A DNA stretch of 58,288 nucleotides from a virus. This document shows, piece after piece, positions 49,081 to 55,690 of this stretch. The first letter of the stretch is position 1, and each line of letters opens with the position of its first letter. A program made the translations under genes and the position numbers. The DNA is taken from the IMG/VR virus record IMGVR_UViG_3300023174_000192, positions 1 through 58,288 of that record; one strand, given 5' to 3'. Under the pieces are notes generated by a model that was not told where the DNA came from, made no database searches, and worked only from the letters and a program-made list of their open reading frames with translations.

Positions 49081-49479
49081 TCAGTACAATTTACGCATGA
49101 CAAGGATGATTGTGTAGGCATCCCCCGAACTAGCATCTAAGGTTGAAAACAAGATATTACCCGTTTTCCCAGTTGTAGTGTTGTTGTCCAACCCGCCAAA
49201 GTCATCAAACGACATTGTTTGCATAACATTTTGTGGGACAGTCAAGATGGTTCCGTTTGCAGTGGCTTCCCAAAACAAACGTACTTCCATCCCATGCGTA
49301 AGAGCGTAGATGCGGTCAATCTGGACAGCCGAACACGCTTTCCCCAGATATGAGGAAAGTGTTGTCACGTCGACCTTCTTAACGGTGGTTTCGCCAGTGC
49401 CATCCGAGGCATTGGTAAACTTCATGATGGCTTGTTTTGCGCCATCATAGAGCAGTTGTGTTGCTACTGTGTCAGCCAT
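49081..49479 (-). CDS. Conserved structural protein
   Basis: 132 residues. ADTVATQLLYDGAKQAIMKF, TNASDGTGETTVKKVDVTTL and HGMEVRLFWEATANGTILTV. Beta-rich; a common neighbour of capsid genes, possibly a decoration or minor head protein. Preceded by hairpin 49501-49516 in its leader. Confidence 0.65.
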   Translation of the reverse strand: MADTVATQLLYDGAKQAIMKFTNASDGTGETTVKKVDVTTLSSYLGKACSAVQIDRIYALTHGMEVRLFWEATANGTILTVPQNVMQTMSFDDFGGLDNNTTTGKTGNILFSTLDASSGDAYTIILVMRKLY

Positions 49480-49500
49480 AATTATCTCCCTGTAAGAGGA

Positions 49501-49516
49501 GCGGGATTTCTCCCGC
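49501..49516 (-). promoter_or_regulatory. GNRA-loop hairpin in leader
   Basis: Minus strand GCGGGA, loop GAAA, TCCCGC; no U tract. A GAAA tetraloop hairpin placed between two structural genes, 5 nt after the upstream stop and just before the AGGGAG ribosome binding site of the downstream gene. Could protect or process mRNA. Confidence 0.5.
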
Positions 49517-49521
49517 CCGAC

Positions 49522-49995
49522 TTATGATACGGCAGCACTGAATGGGGTGACAACTGTTCCCGAACCAAGGAGATTGGCGCGAACAACAAACACACCGGCA
49601 GCAACATCCATGATTTCAACATAGGACCCAGCAAGTCCGCCTTGCGTAGTGCCATTCATCGTAAGCGTGTCGGAAGCTGGAACTGTCCCGAAGACCGTGC
49701 CCGTTGTACCTGCAACACTTGCAGTCCCAACCATCACGTCTGTGGCGTTTGCCACCTGAACCTTGTAGCTGTTGCTTGTAACGCTTGTTGAAATAACAAA
49801 ACGGTAGATTGCATTAGTACCTGTAGCCGCAGGAAGAGTAGCGGTGATACCAGTAGCAAGGCTAAGGTTAATGATCTGACCGTTGTAGGTAGAGTCTACC
49901 GTAAGGGTAGCTGCGGTAACGGTTGTGTTGGCATCTGTGCCAGTGATAAAGCCAGCTTTCGACGTAACTGGACCTGAAAAGGTAGTTGAACCCAT
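49522..49995 (-). CDS. Probable head decoration / minor structural protein
   Basis: 157 residues from the ATG at 49995 (GGGAG upstream; a GTG at 50004 is the alternative). MGSTTFSGPVTSKAGFITGT, ATLPAATGTNAIYRFVISTS and YKVQVANATDVMVGTASVAG. Gly/Thr/Val-rich beta repeats. The SKAGFITG start is common in phage head fibre and decoration proteins. Separated from the capsid gene by a terminator. Confidence 0.65.
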   Translation of the reverse strand: MGSTTFSGPVTSKAGFITGTDANTTVTAATLTVDSTYNGQIINLSLATGITATLPAATGTNAIYRFVISTSVTSNSYKVQVANATDVMVGTASVAGTTGTVFGTVPASDTLTMNGTTQGGLAGSYVEIMDVAAGVFVVRANLLGSGTVVTPFSAAVS

Positions 49996-50092
49996 AATAC
50001 GCACTCCCGCACGATGTAAGCTATGTTGTCTGTGCAGCGTCCGCCGGAACGGTCAACATAGCCGGAAATTCCGGACTGATTCTAACTTATAC

Positions 50093-50120
50093 GAAAAAAA
50101 GGGCCAGCACAAGCTGACCC
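50093..50120 (-). terminator. Terminator after the major capsid gene
   Basis: Minus strand GGGTCAGC, loop TTGT, GCTGGCCC, TTTTTTTT: an 8-bp stem with one mismatch and an 8-U tract, ~25 nt after the capsid stop. It should leave capsid transcripts more abundant than downstream tail transcripts. Confidence 0.85.
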
Positions 50121-50145
50121 CTCTATTTTTCACCAACTGCTCAAT

Positions 50146-51054
50146 TTACGCGCCTTGCGAGCCGTAAAGTGTGCGTGGATCAGACCAACCGAAGCTGTAA
50201 CGCTCACGAGCCTTATAACGGACGTTGCCCGTTTCAAAGTCGCCTTCCATTGAAGTTTTGATCGGCGAGCGAACAAAATGCTTCAGACCATTTGGTGCAT
50301 CCGTTTTAATGAAGAAAGCATCAGGGTCGGTCAGGAAGTGGTTAACAGTGAAGCCGCTTGGCAGATAACCACCAGAACGCAGAGCGTTGATGTCGTTATC
50401 CGCTGTCGAGACACGCTGTTCTGACTTCAAAATACGCTCGGCAGTGAACTGAAGGGCTGGGTTGATAATCAACTTCATACCACGAAGAGCGATTTTGAGA
50501 CCGCGTTCGTCGATGAAAGCTGCAATATCAATCAGAGCCTGTTCGAGCGAAGTTTCGTTCAAATCAGATTGAGTAGTTGGAGTGTTCGAGAAGTTACCAC
50601 CACCAACGGTAGGATGTGCGCTGTTGACCAACGACACGCCGTCACCGCCCAGAAAGGACGAAGAGAAAGCGTTGTTGAGAACAGCCGCACCTTTGACCTG
50701 TTTGGTGTTGGACATGGAACGAGCCAACGCACGGGTATAGCGAGAGCTGAGTTTGTCGTAGAGGTTATCCTCAACGGCTTCTTCAGTGATCGCAAAAGCC
50801 AGTGCAATGGTGTCATGGGTGTAACGAGCAGTAAAGGATTCACCAGACGTATCGTACGTGATGGCAGCACCTTCTCCCTTAATGGGAGCCTGACCAAAGC
50901 CCGAAAGCATGACCTCTTCTTCAAACGCACGGTCCGAAGATTCGGTATCAAAGATTTCAGTATGCTCGTTATCATAACGATCATATTCAAGGCCAAACAA
51001 GGCATTGAGTCCGGGTTCAAGCTCTTTGAGGAGTTGTGAACGTGTAATAGCCAT
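50146..51054 (-). CDS. Major capsid protein (HK97 fold)
   Basis: 302 residues. MAITRSQLLKELEPGLNALF, DRAFEEEVMLSGFGQAPIKG, EGAAITYDT, then ARYTHDTIALAFAITEEAVE and MKLIINPALQFTAERILKSE. This matches the Mu gpT/SU10-type HK97 capsids of environmental phages: E-loop near residues 50-80, P-domain helices, and a C-terminal FGWSDPRTLYGSQGA. Gene order (scaffold, capsid, head-tail adaptors) agrees. Followed by a strong terminator. Confidence 0.92.
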   Translation of the reverse strand: MAITRSQLLKELEPGLNALFGLEYDRYDNEHTEIFDTESSDRAFEEEVMLSGFGQAPIKGEGAAITYDTSGESFTARYTHDTIALAFAITEEAVEDNLYDKLSSRYTRALARSMSNTKQVKGAAVLNNAFSSSFLGGDGVSLVNSAHPTVGGGNFSNTPTTQSDLNETSLEQALIDIAAFIDERGLKIALRGMKLIINPALQFTAERILKSEQRVSTADNDINALRSGGYLPSGFTVNHFLTDPDAFFIKTDAPNGLKHFVRSPIKTSMEGDFETGNVRYKARERYSFGWSDPRTLYGSQGA

Positions 51055-51067
51055 TGTTCTTTACTCC

Positions 51068-51685
51068 TTAAATACCCGCGCCAGTGCCATTGGCATTGTA
51101 GCGGTAGAAGTGATTGTTAAGCATGACGAGAGCCAAACGACCCGCAACCGTTGCATCTGCGTTTGAAGGAGTATCTTCAAAACCTGTGATACGAAGGTTG
51201 AGTGTGTTAGTCGTAGTAGCTGTCGACACCGCCAACACGCCCGCAGATTGACCAGTAACAGTGCTACCAGTAGTTGCAGTGGCGAAATTAGCGTTAGCGT
51301 GAATGATACTATCTGCCGCTGCTGCATCACAGTTGATCAAAAACACCTGATCTGGGTTAGTGACCAAAAATGCCGTAGCAGGAGTACTAGATTTTACAGC
51401 AGCAGTTCCGGGCCAATACGGTGACCAACGAGGCTTGCCCGTCAAATCCGTATAGTTACAGCCCAAGAAAACACCCAGAATTGGAACAGTACCACCCGTA
51501 GCAGTGCCGACAATGTCGATCATGCCATTGGTCAATGGAATAACAGGAGAACCCTGATAAATCACACTGGACGTACCCGCTGTAGCAGCCGTTTGGATGC
51601 TCATAACAGTATCGCCGTTGGTATTCGCACCGCTTCCAAGCATACGATACGGGCGAAGCCCGAATGCGGCATTAATATTTGCCAT
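51068..51685 (-). CDS. Capsid-associated decoration protein
   Basis: 205 residues. MANINAAFGLRPYRMLGSGA is a near-invariant opening of a family found just upstream of capsid genes in many environmental phages. The rest is Ala/Thr-rich beta (GTATGGTVPILGVFLGCNYT, LRITGFEDTPSNADATVAGR). Presumed head-stabilising protein. Confidence 0.7.
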   Translation of the reverse strand: MANINAAFGLRPYRMLGSGANTNGDTVMSIQTAATAGTSSVIYQGSPVIPLTNGMIDIVGTATGGTVPILGVFLGCNYTDLTGKPRWSPYWPGTAAVKSSTPATAFLVTNPDQVFLINCDAAAADSIIHANANFATATTGSTVTGQSAGVLAVSTATTTNTLNLRITGFEDTPSNADATVAGRLALVMLNNHFYRYNANGTGAGI

Positions 51686-51702
51686 TGCTTAGATCCTTTA
51701 CA

Positions 51703-52161
51703 TTATTCGGAGGAACGATTTCCACCGAAAGTGACTCGAGATTGCCGTTCTGGTTTGATGATCGGCATTGAAGGATGCTGATCCCGCATCAAATCATTAT
51801 CAACAGCATCCATCTGCTGTTGTGACTGCTTGCGGTAATAAGCACTACGCTGTTTTACAAGATCAATAGGAATACGAGCAAGGATCAAACCACCAACAGC
51901 TATGACTCCGGCATGTTTGCCATCGTTAATAGTGGGCAAATCCCAATCGGGGTATTCCTCGGCGCGAACGAGCTCAAAGCCTTCGCGTAATCGTGCGGAC
52001 AGATTCTTCCGATCATCATACCCATTGGTTTCTACTCGAATCCAACGGTGTGAATACCCCTCAGGTGCAGGGGGTGCGTCCAAAGAGGACGGAGGCTTCC
52101 ACGTTTGTACACGGGAAGTGGAACTGCGTGAATCAGCGGAACGGGGTGTCTTATCTACCAT
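51703..52161 (-). CDS. Conserved head-module protein
   Basis: 152 residues. MVDKTPRSADSRSSTSRVQT, WKPPSSLDAPPAPEGYSHRW IR, then NLSARLREGFELVRAEEYPD and ILARIPIDLVKQRSAYYRKQ. This pattern is common next to scaffold genes. Function unknown; probably head assembly. Confidence 0.7.
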   Translation of the reverse strand: MVDKTPRSADSRSSTSRVQTWKPPSSLDAPPAPEGYSHRWIRVETNGYDDRKNLSARLREGFELVRAEEYPDWDLPTINDGKHAGVIAVGGLILARIPIDLVKQRSAYYRKQSQQQMDAVDNDLMRDQHPSMPIIKPERQSRVTFGGNRSSE

Positions 52162-52173
52162 AGCTAATACTCC

Positions 52174-53076
52174 TTAACCGTTCATACGCTGAAGCTGCCG
52201 TGCATAATCTTTTAAACTAACTCCTAGGCGTTTGGCAATAGCTACCTGACTAGGAGTCAATTTAACTTGTCTTTGGCCACCTGCATTGGAGGTGGAATTA
52301 GCGGAGGCAACCATCGTAGTCGGCCTTTTTGCTTGATCCTGTTGGAACTTGTGGGGGAACTCTTTACGAATACGTTTATCCAGTTCTTGGTAATAATCTT
52401 CAGACGCAGGGTCAAAACCCTCGTTTTCTACCAAAGATTTATGAAGGCTAAACGCAGTATATGTCATAGGTTCATCAACACCGAACCATACATTTTTCTC
52501 TGCCCAATCCTGAGCCTTAGGATCAGGTTGCACAGGGGTAGGCGCAGGAACAAATTCTGGTACACGGCGTGACTCTTGTACTTCTTGCTCACGACGATAA
52601 GTAGCTACTCGCAATCGTTCATTTTCAATGGCAAGCGATGCCATTTCTTTTTGGGCCGCGATCTGAGTATCAATGTCTCCGCGATCAATAGCCGTCCGCA
52701 GACGATCATTAATCAACTGCTCTTGAGTCTTAAGTCTATGACCTGATTCTGAAATCAAAGACTGATCGAGCATGGAACTTCTATGTTTAGAGGCTTCCAA
52801 CTCTGCTTTGACACCTTTAGCGAAATCTAACGCCGCTTGCTCGCGTCGCTCTGCCTCGCGAAATTTAAACGTAAGTTTTTCTATGCGCTTACGAACCGAT
52901 TCACGGTAAGCCGACAAATCTTCTTCATCATCTTCACCCGTAGCAGGTGCTTTCTTTTCGACAAACTCTCGTGGAGACGAGGTTTCAACTTTTACTTCGA
53001 CTTCAGCAGGCGAATCGATATCTACTTCGATGCCGACTTCATCTTCTCCGATGGTGATATTTTTTTCTTCAGCCAT
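52174..53076 (-). CDS. Scaffolding-like protein
   Basis: 300 residues. Acidic N-terminus (GEDEVGIEVDIDSPAEVEVK), a long helical middle (KRIEKLTFKFREAERREQAA) and a basic C-terminus (LTPSQVAIAKRLGVSLKDYA). Acidic-helical-basic layout, no enzyme motif and position just before the capsid genes indicate an internal scaffold. Confidence 0.75.
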   Translation of the reverse strand: MAEEKNITIGEDEVGIEVDIDSPAEVEVKVETSSPREFVEKKAPATGEDDEEDLSAYRESVRKRIEKLTFKFREAERREQAALDFAKGVKAELEASKHRSSMLDQSLISESGHRLKTQEQLINDRLRTAIDRGDIDTQIAAQKEMASLAIENERLRVATYRREQEVQESRRVPEFVPAPTPVQPDPKAQDWAEKNVWFGVDEPMTYTAFSLHKSLVENEGFDPASEDYYQELDKRIRKEFPHKFQQDQAKRPTTMVASANSTSNAGGQRQVKLTPSQVAIAKRLGVSLKDYARQLQRMNG

Positions 53077-53098
53077 AATATTTCTCCTGTTGCGCTGC

Positions 53099-53575
53099 TC
53101 AAAGACTCATAACGTCATCTGGGCTTGCGATGGTTGCGATGATTTCATCATCGTTAATAATACGAACTTCTCCACCTTCAATACGGAAACGCGCCCCCGC
53201 ATATCGGCCGATCATTACCCAATCCCCTTTTTTACACCACGGACCAGCAGAAAACTTTTTTGTATCAAAGTAAGCATCTGGACCAACCACCAAAACATAC
53301 GCAACAACAGTCGCAAGAGACTGACGTTCAACGTATTCTTCAGGAAGATAAACATCCCCCTTAGTTTTTGCTTTTCCACGATAAGGTAGAACAAGAATTC
53401 GCCATCCAGTAGGTTGGGGCAGGCGTTCCAACGCTGATTTATCTAAAAGGGTTGGATCTAATACTCGCTCTTCAGGGGCAATATAGGCTTGCTCTAGGAC
53501 AAGTTTTTCTTCTTCTTTAGGAGGCATAGCTTTAATTTTACGAGCGACATGCTCGGGCAGAATGAGATCAGTCAT
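53099..53575 (-). CDS. groES: GroES-like co-chaperonin
   Basis: 158 residues. The Cpn10 core begins near residue 50: QPTGWRILVLPYRGKAKTKG, then DVYLPEEYVERQSLATVVAY VLVVGPDAYFD, GDWVMIGRYAGARFRIEGGE and VRIINDDEIIATI. This gives the beta-barrel and the DDEI-type end of GroES. The ~50-residue N-terminal extension (MTDLILPEHVARKIKAMPPK) is not in cellular GroES. Like T4 gp31, it would cap host GroEL to fold the phage capsid protein. It lies just upstream of scaffold and capsid. Confidence 0.88.
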   Translation of the reverse strand: MTDLILPEHVARKIKAMPPKEEEKLVLEQAYIAPEERVLDPTLLDKSALERLPQPTGWRILVLPYRGKAKTKGDVYLPEEYVERQSLATVVAYVLVVGPDAYFDTKKFSAGPWCKKGDWVMIGRYAGARFRIEGGEVRIINDDEIIATIASPDDVMSL

Positions 53576-53762
53576 CTAAATCTTCCTGTTTGTGCAGAGA
53601 ACGAACAATTTCTTCCAACTCATTCCACACTTCGAATTTACCTCGTAAGTGCCGGAATGCGGCGAAATCAGAAATAACACCCTCTGTTAGTGCCTCTCTG
53701 ACTACTTCCCGCCGTTCGCGGACGATTTTTAGCAGTTTTTCAACCGTGTAGTGGTCTGTCAC
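53568..53762 (-). CDS. Small helical hypothetical protein
   Basis: 64 residues. MTDHYTVEKLLKIVRERREV, then VISDFAAFRHLRGKFEVWNE L. Charged helices; ATGA-coupled to the holin gene upstream and overlapping the GroES start by 8 nt. A common head-module neighbour; function unknown. Confidence 0.65.
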   Translation of the reverse strand: MTDHYTVEKLLKIVRERREVVREALTEGVISDFAAFRHLRGKFEVWNELEEIVRSLHKQEDLDD

Positions 53763-54283
53763 TTTTTCTCCTTCATATCGGCTAATTGATCTGTTTTAGC
53801 TTTCGAGCCAGCCGAAGACCCATAGTAAAAATTCACAACACCTGTCCATGCAGTGCCTAGCGCACCGAGCATCATCAGCAGGGCTTCTGTCCCTGTTGGC
53901 GGCATACCTTTTAAAAGCATCCATACAAGGATACCAAAAAAGCCGATTGTGATCATAATAGCAAGAACACGAGGTATCCAGTCGTTAGTATGAATCTGCA
54001 TATTACGGGCAGAATCACGGTCTCCCGCAGAGATCTTTTCAAGATCGATATCAAGTTCCTTCATTCGTGTTTTGAAAGATGCGTCGATTTCTTTCAGCTT
54101 CTGCAATTGCTCTGGCGTGGCGTTCATTAGAGCGGCTGACACATCGGATTCGCTTCCGTCCTGATGTCCAAACAATGCTTCTGAAAGAGTTTTCACCGCG
54201 AGGCCCGCTAGGGGACCACCAAGTGCTGTCGCTACTGTTGGTGCTACTTGAGCCAAAAGGCCACCGATCTTTGAAAGGTCCAT
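53759..54283 (-). CDS. Three-helix holin-like protein (GTA_holin_3TM family)
   Basis: 174 residues. Weakly hydrophobic N-terminus (VAPTVATALGGPLAGLAVKT), a cytoplasmic coiled stretch (LQKLKEIDASFKTRMKELDI), then WIPRVLAIMITIGFFGILVW and TGTEALLMMLGALGTAWTGV membrane segments and a Lys-rich tail. The RDSARNMQIHT...WIPRVLA order is characteristic of the GTA_holin_3TM family. Likely the holin partner of the GH108 endolysin, although it is far from it. Confidence 0.85.
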   Translation of the reverse strand: MDLSKIGGLLAQVAPTVATALGGPLAGLAVKTLSEALFGHQDGSESDVSAALMNATPEQLQKLKEIDASFKTRMKELDIDLEKISAGDRDSARNMQIHTNDWIPRVLAIMITIGFFGILVWMLLKGMPPTGTEALLMMLGALGTAWTGVVNFYYGSSAGSKAKTDQLADMKEKK

Positions 54284-54760
54284 TCACTTTATCCTCGCTT
54301 CAATGAGTGCAATTCGTTTGTCCAGTTCTGCGCGGGCAGCGGCAGCGTCAGCTCGAATTGCTGCACGAGCTATTGAGGCATCCGCGTTCATTTCAAGACG
54401 TTGCCGGTCAATAGCAGCCATCGACTTCTCGCGGTCTAGCGTCATAGCCGCCCGAGCCAGTGCCGCATCCCGTTCAACTTTGTCAATCTTGTCATTCAAC
54501 TGCTCACGGATTTGAGCCATGTCTATAGTTGTTCCTTGCGGCGGAATAGCCTTGTTTTCGCTATTCACCACAATGGCAACTCTGGATTTCAGTTGGATGA
54601 TTTCATTGTTTGCAGTGCTAAGAGCGGTCATAAGATAGACCACGCAAGAGAACAAGATCGGGATACCCGCAAACACAATTTTCTCAATCAATGCCCCTTT
54701 GCTTGCAGCAGCAGCAAGGACTTCTTGCATTTTGACCTGAGCTGTTTCTGTCTCGTTCAT
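54284..54760 (-). CDS. Membrane protein with coiled-coil tail
   Basis: 158 residues. One hydrophobic span IEKIVFAGIPILFSCVVYLM (residues ~25-45) and then a long Ala/Arg coiled coil (LARAAMTLDREKSMAAIDRQ RLEM). Type II topology with a periplasmic or cytoplasmic coil. Next to holin-like genes, so a role in lysis or membrane scaffolding is possible. Function unknown. Confidence 0.7.
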   Translation of the reverse strand: MNETETAQVKMQEVLAAAASKGALIEKIVFAGIPILFSCVVYLMTALSTANNEIIQLKSRVAIVVNSENKAIPPQGTTIDMAQIREQLNDKIDKVERDAALARAAMTLDREKSMAAIDRQRLEMNADASIARAAIRADAAAARAELDKRIALIEARIK

Positions 54761-55230
54761 GGTTTAAACCCTAGAAAAGCAACACCAACCAATAAAATAA
54801 GACCTAAAATAGACATTACGATAACAGTGACTACTGTCGCTTCTTTGATTTCTTCCATTTTAGCCCTACGTAGCTTATCTTGTTCCCACTTTTCCCGCTC
54901 AATTTCTTTACGGATATTGATCACTTCTCTTTGTACCTGATCCCATGCAGATAAGCCATACTGACCCACGAACAAATTTCTAGCTTTTAACGCTAAATCT
55001 TGCGCTTCCGCCTTAGCTGTGTAGCGTTCTACCGCGATTTGCTCTGGGCTTTTATTGGAGAAAAAAACTTTCTTAGGGGGTTCGGCAGCTATTTGCGTTA
55101 GTTTGGCAAGACTCCCCCAAAGATCGGATAAGTCTTTCGCCATGTGTTGAATTTCTTTACCCGCAGCAATGCCTGCCTTCACCCCCGCGAAAGCTGTTTG
55201 CGCTAGTGCCAAAATTGTCAACGGATCCAT
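54757..55230 (-). CDS. Holin-like membrane protein family
   Basis: 157 residues. MDPLTILALAQTAFAGVKAG then a coiled region (YTAKAEAQDLALKARNLFVG QYG), REVINIRKEIEREKWEQDKL and a C-terminal membrane span ATVVTVIVMSILGLILLVGV. The MDPLTI...GKEIQ opening is common in environmental-phage lysis or membrane genes. Function not shown. ATGA-coupled downstream. Confidence 0.7.
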   Translation of the reverse strand: MDPLTILALAQTAFAGVKAGIAAGKEIQHMAKDLSDLWGSLAKLTQIAAEPPKKVFFSNKSPEQIAVERYTAKAEAQDLALKARNLFVGQYGLSAWDQVQREVINIRKEIEREKWEQDKLRRAKMEEIKEATVVTVIVMSILGLILLVGVAFLGFKP

Positions 55231-55231
55231 A

Positions 55232-55390
55232 TTATTTTTTCTTTGCAGCTCGCATATTATCTACGAGATTAGGGTAAGGGCGACCTGCCGCCTTAGCCGC
55301 AGCTTTGGCAGAAGATTTTTGTTTAGAAGACAACGCTTTAGATTTACCTAACCCTTTAGGGCGAGGTTTGTCCCAAACATCTTTTTTCAT
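55232..55390 (-). CDS. Small basic conserved protein (52 aa)
   Basis: MKKDVWDKPRPKGLGKSKAL, then SSKQKSSAKAAAKAAGRPYP and NLVDNMRAAKKK. A well-recognised small phage protein with Lys/Ala repeats; ATGA with the gene before. Likely nucleic-acid binding or a head component. Function unknown. Confidence 0.75.
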   Translation of the reverse strand: MKKDVWDKPRPKGLGKSKALSSKQKSSAKAAAKAAGRPYPNLVDNMRAAKKK

Positions 55391-55686
55391 TTACCCTTAT
55401 TCCTTTTGCTGATAGCCGCAGCCTTTGCCTTGGCATCCGCCTTGGAAGAAGCACCCCACACCTGAAGAGACTTCAGCAAACGAGTCGGCCTGCCCTTTTC
55501 ATCGTGTTCTGGACCATTCATACCGCCCATACGCGCAAGGAAACTTGCCCTACGAGGATTATCCCCTTTAGGAACAGGCGGCTTCAAGTTATGCCCTTGC
55601 GCTTTAGCAGAAGCGCGACCTTTAGCATTAAGACCACCTTTTGGGTTCTTGCCTTCAGATCGTGCCCAAGCAGGAGATTTTGCCAT
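55387..55686 (-). CDS. DUF6321-like basic protein
   Basis: 99 residues. WARSEGKNPKGGLNAKGRAS AKAQ, then NPRRASFLARMGGMNGPEHD and VWGASSKADAKAKAAAISKR. This is the DUF6321 pattern, small basic proteins of phages with unknown function, probably nucleic-acid binding. Confidence 0.8.
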   Translation of the reverse strand: MAKSPAWARSEGKNPKGGLNAKGRASAKAQGHNLKPPVPKGDNPRRASFLARMGGMNGPEHDEKGRPTRLLKSLQVWGASSKADAKAKAAAISKRNKGK

Positions 55687-55690
55687 GAAC

